Made by a program: the position numbers and the translations under genes. Below the pieces are notes generated by a model that searched no databases, was not told the origin of the DNA, and was given only the letters and a program-made list of their open reading frames with translations. 64,000 nt of DNA. It comes from Firmicutes bacterium UBA6113 (GTDB taxonomy: Bacteria; Bacillota; Clostridia; Tissierellales; Sedimentibacteraceae). Below are positions 48,620 to 57,344 of the stretch, piece by piece; the first letter of the stretch is position 1, and every line of letters begins with the position of its first letter. The stretch is taken from the NCBI GenBank assembly GCA_002422545.1, contig DIWF01000034.1, forward strand, positions 23,300 through 87,299. The letters run 5' to 3'.

Positions 48620-50317
48620 ATGATGCAAATTGACATAAATAGAAAACAAAAGTTATACGACATGATATCTGTTCTAAAACTCATATCATTGCTGATAGGG
48701 GGAATTGTAATTTTTTCACAATTTCCTGAAAATTTATATATATCAGAGTGGACTAAAAATACACTTGGAAATAAAATTGTTGCCTTGAACTTCATAGGTT
48801 TTGGAACGTTTGTTCTGATATGCGAGGGATGGCTGCACAGCTTTAAAAAAGATCAGATTAATCAAGTGTATACTATAAGCGCTCTTATAGAAAGTATAGT
48901 ATTTATGTCTATATATACAGGACTGATTTGTATATCAGGATTTCATGAAAGCCAATACAAATTCCTGTATTTATTTATAATAACTGCAAATACAATTCAA
49001 TATGGGTTCAATGAAGGCATGACAACCGCAGTCATTAGCTCTGCTGCTATTTTGATAATAGATTTATTGGGTTTTAAATCCGGTGTTAACAAATATTTTG
49101 AAGCAGATCTAGTGCTGTCAGGAGTGTTTGTTATAATGGCATGGCTTTTGGGTTATTATGTGAAACTTGAAAACCAGCACAGGGAAAATACATTGCATCT
49201 GGCAAATATCGACGAATTGACAGGCGTATACAACCACAGGTATTTTCAAAATTCATTGACTGAACACATTCAAGAGGCAGACAAGTCAAATAAGGTCTTG
49301 GGGCTCTTGTTTATAGATATAGACCATTTCAAATATTACAATGATCTTTATGGCCACAGTGCAGGAGATGTTGTGCTGAACAGGTTCGGAGAAATATTTA
49401 AAAAAAACGTAAGAGAAAGTGATGTGATTGCAAGATATGGCGGTGAAGAGTTTGCAATTATATTGCCTGATACTTGCGAGGAAGAAGCGGTTGAAATAGG
49501 AAACAGATTAAGAGATGCCATTGAAAACACCCATTTTGAAGGCGAAGAAAATCAACCTAATGGAAATCTAACCATTTCCATAGGTGTTTCATGTTATCCT
49601 ATAAAGGCTAAAAACAAAAAAGAACTCATAAATACTGCTGATGATGCATTGTACAGAGCAAAGTTCTTCAATAAAAACAGGGTGGAGAGCTATTATTCAG
49701 TGCTGGAAGAATTAAAAGAGGATATTGACGAAAAACATATTGATTTAATAAGTTCCATAAAGACTCTCATAAGTGTTATCAATGCAAAAGATCGTTATAC
49801 ATATGCCCACACTGACAGAGTCGTGATTTATTGCGAACTTATGGCGAATCATCTCAATCTCTCTGAAAATGACAGAAAGACATTGAGGTATGGAGCGTAT
49901 CTCCATGACATAGGGAAAATCCAAATAAACAAAGATGTATTAAACAAAATTGGAAAGCTGACGGATGAAGAGTGGAAATTGCTAAAGACCCATCCTGAAA
50001 ATGGCGAACAAATTGTAAGGCCGGTTACAGCTCTTAGTGAGGTTCTTCCTCTTATATTGCATCATCATGAATGGTATGACGGAACAGGATATCCTAAAGG
50101 AATAAAAGGCAAAGAAATCCCTTATCTTGTGAGAATACTAAGTGTTGCTGACAGTTTTGACGCCATGACATCAAACCGCCCATATCACAGAAGAAAAAGC
50201 TATGAGCAGGCAGTTGAGGAATTGATAAAATGCAGTTCTACGCAGTTTGATCCGGACATAGTTCTAGAGTTTGTTAGAATGCTTGATAATAATAGAAATA
50301 TGCTTGATTTAAACTGA
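48620..50317 (+). CDS. Membrane GGDEF/HD-GYP cyclic-di-GMP protein
   Basis: A 565-residue protein: six N-terminal hydrophobic helices (about 15-185), a GGDEF domain (about 195-360) with the active-site motif in the form GGEEF (about 275) and an HD-GYP phosphodiesterase domain (about 380-555) with HDIGK (about 429) and HHHEWYDGTGYP (about 482-493). Both making and degrading cyclic di-GMP are possible; motif residues of both domains are intact, and no RxxD inhibitory site is clear. ATG 48620 lies after AGCAGGTGAT. It follows the agr cluster directly and may be the output or an independent gene. Confidence 0.9.
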   Translation: MMQIDINRKQKLYDMISVLKLISLLIGGIVIFSQFPENLYISEWTKNTLGNKIVALNFIGFGTFVLICEGWLHSFKKDQINQVYTISALIESIVFMSIYTGLICISGFHESQYKFLYLFIITANTIQYGFNEGMTTAVISSAAILIIDLLGFKSGVNKYFEADLVLSGVFVIMAWLLGYYVKLENQHRENTLHLANIDELTGVYNHRYFQNSLTEHIQEADKSNKVLGLLFIDIDHFKYYNDLYGHSAGDVVLNRFGEIFKKNVRESDVIARYGGEEFAIILPDTCEEEAVEIGNRLRDAIENTHFEGEENQPNGNLTISIGVSCYPIKAKNKKELINTADDALYRAKFFNKNRVESYYSVLEELKEDIDEKHIDLISSIKTLISVINAKDRYTYAHTDRVVIYCELMANHLNLSENDRKTLRYGAYLHDIGKIQINKDVLNKIGKLTDEEWKLLKTHPENGEQIVRPVTALSEVLPLILHHHEWYDGTGYPKGIKGKEIPYLVRILSVADSFDAMTSNRPYHRRKSYEQAVEELIKCSSTQFDPDIVLEFVRMLDNNRNMLDLN

Positions 50318-50328
50318 CAATTAATATT

Positions 50329-50359
50329 AAACGTCATTAAAGGCGTTTGTTTTTTTGTT
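50329..50359 (+). terminator. Terminator after the GGDEF/HD-GYP gene
   Basis: Stem AAACGTC (50329-50335) with GGCGTTT (50342-50348), one G-U pair, followed by GTTTTTTT. Confidence 0.7.
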
Positions 50360-50464
50360 TCATTTAGTTTTAGTTAAATTATTGTATTAGTTTTTTAAAA
50401 AAGAATATGAAAACAAAGATATTATGATATAATAATATAAGGGACGTTGAATAATGGAGGATAT

Positions 50465-50794
50465 ATGGCTACATTTGATGATTTTGGAAAAATAGACATT
50501 CGTGTGGGAGAGATAATCAAGGCTGAATTTTTCGAGAAGGCCAGAAAACCTGCTTACAAGCTTTGGGTTGATTTTGGAGATGAAATAGGAGTTAAAAAGT
50601 CAAGCGCCCAGATAACTGATTTTTACAGCGCAGAAGATTTAATAGGCTGTCAGGTGCTTGGAGTTGTGAATTTTCCTCCAAGGCAGATAGCAGATTTTAT
50701 TTCGGAAGTGCTTGTGTTGGGCACATACTCAAAGGGCGGGGTAGTTCTTATACAGCCTGAAAGAACTGTTGAAAAAGGGGATAAACTGGGATAG
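50465..50794 (+). CDS. csaA: tRNA-binding domain protein CsaA
   Basis: A 109-residue OB-fold protein of the CsaA/tRNA-binding-domain family. DIRVGEIIKAEFFEKARKPAYKLWVDFG (about 9-36) is the family opening, followed by SSAQITDFYSAEDLIG and VLGVVNFPPRQIADF. CsaA has been reported to have chaperone-like and export-related activity in Bacillus. GGAGG precedes the ATG at 50465; an upstream ATG at 50447 has none. It forms a pair with the next gene. Confidence 0.93.
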   Translation: MATFDDFGKIDIRVGEIIKAEFFEKARKPAYKLWVDFGDEIGVKKSSAQITDFYSAEDLIGCQVLGVVNFPPRQIADFISEVLVLGTYSKGGVVLIQPERTVEKGDKLG

Positions 50795-50809
50795 GATTAG
50801 GAGGAAACC

Positions 50810-51436
50810 ATGAAGCATGAATGGAAAAAACAAGAGAAAGAAATTTATATGCCAAGGAACAAACCTGAAGTTGTAACTGTTCCTGAATATAAATATTTTA
50901 TGCTTGACGGAAGGGGAAATCCTAACAAGGAAGAATTTTCAGAAGTTATTGGAGTTTTATACTCACTTTCATATGCAGTAAAAATGATGCCTAAAAAAGG
51001 ATTTACTCCTGAAGGTTACTTTGATTACACAGTCTATCCCCTGGAAGGTGTGTGGGATCTGGCAGAAGAAGCAAGAGGTCTTGATAAGCTTGACAAGGAC
51101 AGTTTAATTTATACAGCAATGATAAGGCAGCCTGATTTTGTCACTGAAGAACTGGCAGCGGATGTTATTAATTCCGTTAAACATAACAAGCTCCACCGAC
51201 TGCTTGAAAATGTAAGATTCGGTACTTTAATGGATGGACTGTGCATACAGATGATGCACATTGGTCCATATGATGATGAACCACAGTCATTTGCAACGAT
51301 GCAGGATTACTGCGAAAAAATGAACATGAGAAGGACTTCAATGATCCATAGGGAAATTTACATTTCCGATACAAGAAAGACAGCGCCAGAAAAATTGAAA
51401 ACCGTGCTGCGTTTCAAGGCGGAAGTGTCCTCCTGA
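50810..51436 (+). CDS. GyrI-like small-molecule-binding protein
   Basis: A 208-residue protein of the GyrI-like (SOUL/BmrR effector) fold, as judged from EYKYFMLDGRGNPNKEEFSEVIGVLYSLSYAVK (core FMLDGRGNPN at about 30) and later GPYDDEPQSFATMQDYCEKMNM (about 161-182) with the typical HREIYISDTRKTAPEKLKTVLR ending. No DNA-binding domain is present, so it may bind or hydrolyse a xenobiotic rather than regulate. AGGAGG precedes the ATG. 15 nt from csaA, probably co-transcribed. Confidence 0.85.
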   Translation: MKHEWKKQEKEIYMPRNKPEVVTVPEYKYFMLDGRGNPNKEEFSEVIGVLYSLSYAVKMMPKKGFTPEGYFDYTVYPLEGVWDLAEEARGLDKLDKDSLIYTAMIRQPDFVTEELAADVINSVKHNKLHRLLENVRFGTLMDGLCIQMMHIGPYDDEPQSFATMQDYCEKMNMRRTSMIHREIYISDTRKTAPEKLKTVLRFKAEVSS

Positions 51437-51598
51437 TTTTTATATTGACAAATTCTCCTTTTTTTGATAAAATAATTCAAGTTATACGTTTTCAGTGTCG
51501 AGATATCGTGCTTAAAATTTTAAGGCTAATGAAGATTTAGTATAATCTTAGATTTAGACAATGTGAAATTCAATCCGGATAAATTAGAAAAGGGAGTA

Positions 51599-51619
51599 CT
51601 ATTCATTTTTTCTGAATAG
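51599..51619 (+). other. Hairpin between a Shine-Dalgarno-like site and the start codon
   Basis: CTATTCA (51599-51605) pairs with TGAATAG (51613-51619). An AAAAGGGAG site at 51588-51596 lies upstream; no ribosome site lies between the hairpin and the ATG at 51630. Folding of the hairpin would bring the two to workable distance, so it may control translation of the NlpC/P60 gene. Confidence 0.45.
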
Positions 51620-51629
51620 CTTGTATATT

Positions 51630-52448
51630 ATGAACATTTTGAGGAAAACGATTATCATTGCAGGAATATCGTCAATGATTCTATGTACTACAGCATTTGC
51701 AACTGAAATCACTGCTGCAGACAATCTAAATACTCAGGAAAGTATTCAAACAAAAATCATAAACGAAGACAGCCAAGTTCAATCAGAAGAAGTTCAGGCA
51801 ACTGAAACTCAGGAAGTAACTGTTCAGGCAGAAGTACAAGCAACTACTTCTCAAGCACCGCTCCAACAGGGAGCTGTTACTGTAAATATACTCAATGTAA
51901 GAAGCGGACCTTCTACAGATACAGAAATCTTAGGAAAACTTTCCTTGGGAAACACTATTAATATAAAAACTCTCAGCAACGGCTGGTATGAAATAGAATA
52001 CAATGATTCTTCAGCTTATGTTTATGCTGAATATGTGAAAATAATAGATGAATCATCTGCAGTTGTACATGCTTCAGGAAACAGTGTGGTTGATTACGCG
52101 AAACTGTTCATTGGAACTCCATATGTGGCAGGAGGAAGTTCCCCGAGCGGTTTTGACTGTTCAGGTTTTGTAAAGTATGTAATGGCTAGCTTTGGTATTG
52201 ATATGCCAAGAACTTCTACTGAGCAGTATTCAATAGGAGTAAGGGTTGAAAAATCCGAGCTTATGCCTGGAGATTTGGTTTTCTTCAAATATTCATCCAC
52301 TTCATATGGACTGAATCACGTTGGAATTTATGTTGGAGATGGAAATTTCATTCATTCTCCAATACCTGGACAAACTGTAAAAATTGACACGCTGTCATCA
52401 GGATATTTTTCTACATATTACTATGGAGCAACAAGAGTTGTAAAATAA
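51630..52448 (+). CDS. Secreted SH3b-NlpC/P60 peptidoglycan endopeptidase
   Basis: A 272-residue secreted cell-wall hydrolase. Signal peptide about 1-25 (ending TTAFA), a Gln/Glu/Thr-rich linker (about 26-85), a bacterial SH3 domain (about 87-145; LNVRSGPSTDTEILGKLSLG), then the NlpC/P60 domain (about 155-270) with catalytic Cys in FDCSGFVKY (about 175-183), His in LNHVGIYVGDG (about 229-239) and third polar residue His in FIHSP. It cuts D-Glu-diamino acid bonds in stem peptides. The ATG at 51630 lacks a direct RBS (see hairpin); a TTG at 51621 is an alternative. Confidence 0.9.
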   Translation: MNILRKTIIIAGISSMILCTTAFATEITAADNLNTQESIQTKIINEDSQVQSEEVQATETQEVTVQAEVQATTSQAPLQQGAVTVNILNVRSGPSTDTEILGKLSLGNTINIKTLSNGWYEIEYNDSSAYVYAEYVKIIDESSAVVHASGNSVVDYAKLFIGTPYVAGGSSPSGFDCSGFVKYVMASFGIDMPRTSTEQYSIGVRVEKSELMPGDLVFFKYSSTSYGLNHVGIYVGDGNFIHSPIPGQTVKIDTLSSGYFSTYYYGATRVVK

Positions 52449-52455
52449 ATAATTG

Positions 52456-52475
52456 GCGGCATATGCCGCTTTTTA
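52456..52475 (+). terminator. Terminator after the NlpC/P60 gene
   Basis: Perfect palindrome GCGGCATATGCCGC (52456-52469), followed by TTTTT. Confidence 0.8.
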
Positions 52476-52553
52476 ATTGCATTCAAACAGTTGTTGTTCA
52501 TTTATTTATGAAAATGTGTTATATTATATATAAATATGTTAACAGGAGACAAG

Positions 52554-53741
52554 ATGAAAACCAGCGAAAAAATATATCAGGAAAATTCCTACCTTACTGA
52601 ACTTGAAGCAGAAGTCATAAGCTGTATAAAGAAAGATGATTGTTACGAGGCAATACTTGATAAAACAATATTTTATCCTCACATGTCCGGCGGACAGCCA
52701 AAGGATGAAGGAACCATAAACAGCATCAAGGCATGTGATGTTCAGGAACGAGGGGATGAAATAGTTCATATGTTGAAGGAAGAAATAAGCGGAATAGTAA
52801 CGCTTAACATAAATTTCTGCAAAAGGTTCGACCATATGCAACAACACACTGGACAGCATATCCTTTCATATGCATTTTCTAATTTGTTCGATGGAAATAC
52901 TGTAGGATTTCATATGAGTGATAATTACACAACCATAGATCTGGACATTCCTCTCACTGAAGAAATGACAGAACAAGCAGAACAGTTGTGCAACAAGATC
53001 ATTTATGAAAATAAAATTGTTGTTGCAAAGAATTATTCCTACGAAGAAGCAATGAAGCTTGATTTAAGAAAAGATCCTCTGAAACTTGATGTGTTAAGAA
53101 TAATTGAAGTTGAAAATTGTGACATTTCAGCATGTGGTGGAACCCATGTGAGAAATACCGGGGAAATAGGCATCATAAAGGTGACAAAGACTGAAAAATA
53201 CAAGCAGGGAACAAGAGTGGAATTTCTTTGCGGGAAAAGGGCGCTAGATGACTACATAATTAAAAACAGAAATATTTCAGCACTGTCATCACTTTTGACC
53301 TGCAGATCAGATATGCTCATGGATAATTTTGAAAAAATAATTAATGAAAACAAAAAACTAAAAAAAGATATGAACAATCTCAACAACATCCTTAATGAAT
53401 ACAAGGCAAGAGATTTAAAAATCAATGCCATAGAGAATGAAAATGTAAAATATATATTTTCATTGTCAGATGAGGATGTTAAAGATTTAAGATACATATG
53501 TTCAAAAATTACTGAAGATGAAAACTATGTTGCAGTAATGGTTTCTGAAACTGAAAGTGGATGCAGTCTTGTAATAGGTCAGTCAAAAAATATGAATTAT
53601 GACATTAAGAACATATTCGAAAAGTGCAGGGTTATAATTAACGGAAAGGGAGGCGGAAACAACTTCCTTCTTCAGTGCACTGGAGATAAGTCAAATGGGG
53701 CGGAATGCCTTGACTTTGCAAAAAATATGTTTTTAAAATAA
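52554..53741 (+). CDS. Alanyl-tRNA editing protein AlaX (long form)
   Basis: A 395-residue trans-editing deacylase that hydrolyses mischarged Ser-tRNA(Ala) or Gly-tRNA(Ala). The editing-domain zinc motifs are HMQQHTGQHILSYAF (about 94-108) and CGGTHVRNTGEIG (about 194-206, with Cys and His ligands). The N-terminal beta domain and the C-terminal DHHA1-type domain (about 300-395, GKGGGNNFLLQCTG) are present, i.e. AlaX-L. AGGAG precedes the ATG at 52554. It is separate from a full alaS, which is not in the window. Confidence 0.9.
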   Translation: MKTSEKIYQENSYLTELEAEVISCIKKDDCYEAILDKTIFYPHMSGGQPKDEGTINSIKACDVQERGDEIVHMLKEEISGIVTLNINFCKRFDHMQQHTGQHILSYAFSNLFDGNTVGFHMSDNYTTIDLDIPLTEEMTEQAEQLCNKIIYENKIVVAKNYSYEEAMKLDLRKDPLKLDVLRIIEVENCDISACGGTHVRNTGEIGIIKVTKTEKYKQGTRVEFLCGKRALDDYIIKNRNISALSSLLTCRSDMLMDNFEKIINENKKLKKDMNNLNNILNEYKARDLKINAIENENVKYIFSLSDEDVKDLRYICSKITEDENYVAVMVSETESGCSLVIGQSKNMNYDIKNIFEKCRVIINGKGGGNNFLLQCTGDKSNGAECLDFAKNMFLK

Positions 53742-53743
53742 TG

Positions 53744-53774
53744 AAATCCCAAGCTTAAAGCTTGGGATTTATTT
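53744..53774. terminator. Bidirectional terminator between alaX and DUF1846 gene
   Basis: 13-bp stem AAATCCCAAGCTT (53744-53756) with AAGCTTGGGATTT (53758-53770), with A and T on the flanks, placed between convergent genes. Confidence 0.85.
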
Positions 53775-55258
53775 TAATGTTTATGGTATATGCAGTTGGA
53801 TTCGTATTTTGGTTCACAAGTGAGATGAACTCCAAGTTTCTTGAATATCTGCTCGTCAACAGATGAAAGAAGTACTGTTGAATGAACTTCGCAGCCTTTT
53901 AAATAAGGAAGCTGTTCAAGGGCCAGTCTAGCTTCCGGATTATTGGCAGCACTCACTGACAGAGCAATTAATATTTCATCTGTATGAAGACGTGGGTTGC
54001 AGCTTCCTAGGAAAGAAGTCTTCAATGTTTGAATAGGTTCTATTGCTTCAGGTGAAACAAGATGAACTTCATCGTCAATTCCGCAAAGGACCTTTATGGC
54101 ATTTAAAAGTGCTCCAGCTGAAGCTCCGAGCAGGTCAGAAGTCTTACCTGTGACAATCTGGCCGTCATGAAGTTCAATGGAAACTGCTGGATAGCCTGTT
54201 TCTTCTTCTCGTTTAAGGGCAGGTTCAACAACATTGCGGTCATTTTCTGAAACCCCGGCCTGTTTCATCAGCAGTTCCAATTTGTAAAGCACATCTCTTG
54301 AGCAGCGACCTCTTTTTATGTCGCATAGACTCTGGTAGTATCTTCTTATGATTTCCTGCTTTGAAGCATCCTTGCACACCTGGTCGTCAGTGATGCAGTT
54401 TCCAGCCATGTTCACCCCCATGTCTGTTGGTGACTGATAAGGGCTTTTGTCAAAAATGCTTTCGAATATTGCATTTAAAACAGGAAATATTTCAATGTCT
54501 CTGTTGTAGTTTACTGTAGGATTGCCGTATGCTTCCAAATGGAATGGGTCAATCATGTTAACATCGTTAAGGTCCGCTGTTGCTGCTTCATATGCTATGT
54601 TAACAGGATGGTGAAGAGGAAGATTCCAAATAGGAAAAGTTTCAAATTTTGCATATCCTGCCTTGACTCCGCGTTTGTTTTCATGGTAAAGCTGTGAGAG
54701 GCATGTTGCCATCTTTCCGCTTCCAGGTCCCGGAGCTGTTACAACAACCAAAGGTCTTTCAGTTTCGATATAATCATTTTTGCCGTAACCTTCGTCGCTT
54801 ACAATCAGTTTAATGTTGCTTGGATATCCTTCTATTTTGTAATGAAGATATGATTTAATGTCAAGTTCATGAAGCTTGCGGCGGAACTGTTTTGTTGCAG
54901 CTCCTTCCGTGTATTGTGTTATAACAACACTTCCCACAAAAAATCCCATATTGCGGAATGAGTCTATTAGACGAAAAACATCATCATCGTAAGTAATTCC
55001 AAGGTCTCCTCGGATTTTGTTGCTTTCTATTGCATCGGCATTTATGGCAATGATAATTTCTGTCTGGTCCTTGAGCTGAGACAGCATTTTCAGCTTGCTG
55101 TCAGGCAAAAAGCCCGGAAGCACTCTTGATGCATGGTAATCGTCAAATAATTTGCCGCCGAATTCAAGATAAAGCTTATTGTCAAAATGTGCAATTCTTT
55201 CTTTAATGTGTTCAGATTGCATATTTAAGTATTTATTGTTATCAAATCCAATTTTCAT
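53774..55258 (-). CDS. DUF1846 protein
   Basis: A 494-residue cytoplasmic protein of the well-conserved DUF1846 family, common in Firmicutes. Recognisable segments are MKIGFDNNKYLNMQSEHI at the start, VVVTAPGPGSGKMATCLSQLYH (about 172-193), with a P-loop-like GPGSGK, and MGVNMAGNCITDD (about 281-293). A nucleotide-binding N-terminal half is likely; function has not been established to my knowledge. Family-typical length. GAGGAGAG precedes the ATG. Confidence 0.9.
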   Translation of the reverse strand: MKIGFDNNKYLNMQSEHIKERIAHFDNKLYLEFGGKLFDDYHASRVLPGFLPDSKLKMLSQLKDQTEIIIAINADAIESNKIRGDLGITYDDDVFRLIDSFRNMGFFVGSVVITQYTEGAATKQFRRKLHELDIKSYLHYKIEGYPSNIKLIVSDEGYGKNDYIETERPLVVVTAPGPGSGKMATCLSQLYHENKRGVKAGYAKFETFPIWNLPLHHPVNIAYEAATADLNDVNMIDPFHLEAYGNPTVNYNRDIEIFPVLNAIFESIFDKSPYQSPTDMGVNMAGNCITDDQVCKDASKQEIIRRYYQSLCDIKRGRCSRDVLYKLELLMKQAGVSENDRNVVEPALKREEETGYPAVSIELHDGQIVTGKTSDLLGASAGALLNAIKVLCGIDDEVHLVSPEAIEPIQTLKTSFLGSCNPRLHTDEILIALSVSAANNPEARLALEQLPYLKGCEVHSTVLLSSVDEQIFKKLGVHLTCEPKYESNCIYHKH

Positions 55259-55369
55259 AATACTCTCCTCGTTTTGTACATGGAAAAGAGTATACCATTA
55301 ACAGACATTATTTTCAACTGATAAAACCAAAATATTATTTGCAAATATTTAAGGAGTTAAGCCTTTTTG

Positions 55370-55398
55370 TTGACAAGAAAGAAATTTAAGGCAATAAT
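55370..55398 (+). promoter_or_regulatory. Possible promoter upstream of the HD hydrolase gene
   Basis: TTGACA (55370-55375), 17-nt spacer, AATAAT (55393-55398). The -10 is imperfect; the -35 is exact. Confidence 0.45.
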
Positions 55399-55479
55399 AG
55401 AATAGGAATACAATATTTTACAGCTATTGCGTCAAAGCATATGATTACTAAGATTATAATAAAACTACGGAGTGATAAA

Positions 55480-56196
55480 ATGATACATAAAGCTATTGAA
55501 TTTGCAGCAAAAGCTCACAGAAACCAGGTAAGGAAGGGCTCGGATGCCCCTTACATAGTGCATCCCTTTGAAGTTGCACACATACTCACAGAAAACAAAT
55601 GCAGCAAAAATCTCATAATTGCAGGACTTCTTCATGACACAGTAGAAGATACTCATGTTGAGATAGACGACATTGAAAGAGAATTTGGAAGTGAAGTGGC
55701 AGCCATTGTAGCTGCGTGTTCAGAAGATAAGTCAAAATCATGGGAAGTCAGAAAGCAGCACACAATTGATTACCTTGGCAGAGAAGCAGATATGGATGTA
55801 ATGCTTTTGTCCCTTGCTGACAAGCTTTCAAATTTAAGAAGCATTAAGGCAGATTATGCTGTTATGCAAGAAGAAGTATGGACTCGTTTTAACCGTCCCA
55901 AGGAAAAACAAAGCTGGTACTACGGAGAACTTCTTGATGTTTTTGAACCGTTGTTTGACTATGAAATGTACTGGGAATTTACAGACATATATGCAGATTT
56001 GTTTGCAACATACTATATAGACAAAAACAAGGAGCTTATTGTTAAGACAAACGAGCACGACTATTACGGTTACAGCAGGGAAAAGTGCAAATGGATACGT
56101 GATGACAAACTGAAAGCACTCATAGACAACAAGGAAGTTTCTAAAATTGAAAAGGATTATGCAGTGGCTCTTGTGAAGCAGTGGAATGAAGAATAA
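55480..56196 (+). CDS. HD-domain alarmone hydrolase-like protein (SpoT/MESH1-type HD)
   Basis: A 238-residue single-domain HD protein similar to the hydrolase part of SpoT/Rel: AIEFAAKAHRNQVRKGSDAPYIVHP (about 5-29, including HRNQ and Y-x-x-H-P), AGLLHDTVEDT (about 58-68, the HD motif with ED), and later DKLSNLRSI (about 118-126). It lacks synthetase, TGS and ACT domains, thus a small alarmone hydrolase: it would convert (p)ppGpp to GDP/GTP plus pyrophosphate. Start 55480 has GGAGTGAT; the ATG at 55441 has no site. The C-terminal 80 residues are not typical and may hold a separate function. Confidence 0.82.
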   Translation: MIHKAIEFAAKAHRNQVRKGSDAPYIVHPFEVAHILTENKCSKNLIIAGLLHDTVEDTHVEIDDIEREFGSEVAAIVAACSEDKSKSWEVRKQHTIDYLGREADMDVMLLSLADKLSNLRSIKADYAVMQEEVWTRFNRPKEKQSWYYGELLDVFEPLFDYEMYWEFTDIYADLFATYYIDKNKELIVKTNEHDYYGYSREKCKWIRDDKLKALIDNKEVSKIEKDYAVALVKQWNEE

Positions 56197-56288
56197 TTTG
56201 TTTCTGATGCAGATTGTTCCAGATGTTTTGACCGGCCATAAACTATGTTATACCGCCACGAAAACTAATTTAATTATATGAGGGTAAT

Positions 56289-56810
56289 ATGGAAATCAGT
56301 ATTGATTTAAAAAACGGATATAAAATAAAAACTATGAATGAAAAAGACAACATAGACCAGGTCTATGACCTCTGCAAAAGGTGCTCCGACTATTTCCTTC
56401 TCCACGACGGAACATATCCGGATTATGAGGATGCAGTGGGAATTTTCACATCTCTTCCTCCAAACAACACTTATGACGACAAATTTGTTGCAGGAATTTT
56501 CAGTTTAGAAAACAAATTATCAGGGCTTATAGAAGTTGTGAGAAATTATCCTGCCCCTGACTCCTGTATAATCGGACTCATGTTCATAGACCCTGAGGAG
56601 AGAAAAAAGGGTCTGGGCAGGATGTCACATGATGCAGTTAAAAATCTGGCAATAAGCTCAGGAGCAAAAATGCTCATGCTTGGTGCAGTGGAGGAAAATA
56701 CTAACGGTGTAATGTTCTGGTCATCTCTTGGTTATAAAAAAATAAGGGAAGCAAAAAGAGATTATAAGAAGAAAACACACAATCTCTACACGATGACAAT
56801 GGAATTGTAA
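56289..56810 (+). CDS. GNAT acetyltransferase
   Basis: A 173-residue N-acetyltransferase with acetyl-CoA binding motif in MFIDPEERKKGLGRMSHDAV (about 97-116; the R/Q-x-x-G-L-G core is RKKGLG) and the later ENTNGVMFWSSLGYKKIRE (about 139-157). Substrate unknown. GAGGGT precedes the ATG. It is followed after 23 nt by the HD gene and then the macrodomain gene, all rightward, so the three may be one transcript. Confidence 0.85.
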   Translation: MEISIDLKNGYKIKTMNEKDNIDQVYDLCKRCSDYFLLHDGTYPDYEDAVGIFTSLPPNNTYDDKFVAGIFSLENKLSGLIEVVRNYPAPDSCIIGLMFIDPEERKKGLGRMSHDAVKNLAISSGAKMLMLGAVEENTNGVMFWSSLGYKKIREAKRDYKKKTHNLYTMTMEL

Positions 56811-56833
56811 ATCATAAATCGGCAGGTGATAAA

Positions 56834-57322
56834 TTGAATAATGTAAGCAAAATAATGAAAAAGATGATTGAATATTTCGAAAAAGACGCAGTAAGAATCA
56901 ACCACGCACTGAAGGTGTACGTCTATGCAAAAAGCATAGGAGAACTTGAGAAAATTTCAAAGGAAGAACAGGAAGTTCTTGAAATTTCATCAATTTTGCA
57001 CGACATTGGAATCAAGGAAAGCGAAAGAAAATATTCTTCCTCTGCAGGAATTTACCAGGAAATTGAAGGACCTCCTGCAGCAAGGGAAATCATGGTTAAA
57101 TTCAATTTAAGCGAAAACATAAAAGAAAGAATTGAGTATTTAATAGGCAATCACCATACATACAGCAAAATAGACGGAATTGATTTCCAAATACTTGTGG
57201 AAGCAGATTTTTTAGTTAACATCTTTGAAGAAAATATTCAAAAAGAACAGTTAGATATAATTGAACAGAAGTATTTCAGGACAAAGACGGGGAAAAGTTT
57301 TCTAAACAGCATATACCAGTAA
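56834..57322 (+). CDS. HD-domain phosphohydrolase
   Basis: A 162-residue HD-superfamily protein. His in INHALKVYVYAK (about 22-33), the HD pair in ISSILHDIGIKESERK (about 51-66), and the distal metal/His region NHHTYSKIDGIDFQILVEADFLVN (about 105-128). The TTG start at 56834 is 6 nt after GGCAGGTGAT. It resembles small YpgQ/YedJ-type hydrolases but is shorter; substrate not known. Confidence 0.82.
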   Translation: MNNVSKIMKKMIEYFEKDAVRINHALKVYVYAKSIGELEKISKEEQEVLEISSILHDIGIKESERKYSSSAGIYQEIEGPPAAREIMVKFNLSENIKERIEYLIGNHHTYSKIDGIDFQILVEADFLVNIFEENIQKEQLDIIEQKYFRTKTGKSFLNSIYQ

Positions 57323-57344
57323 ACTTGAGGCAGAAGGAGGACAT

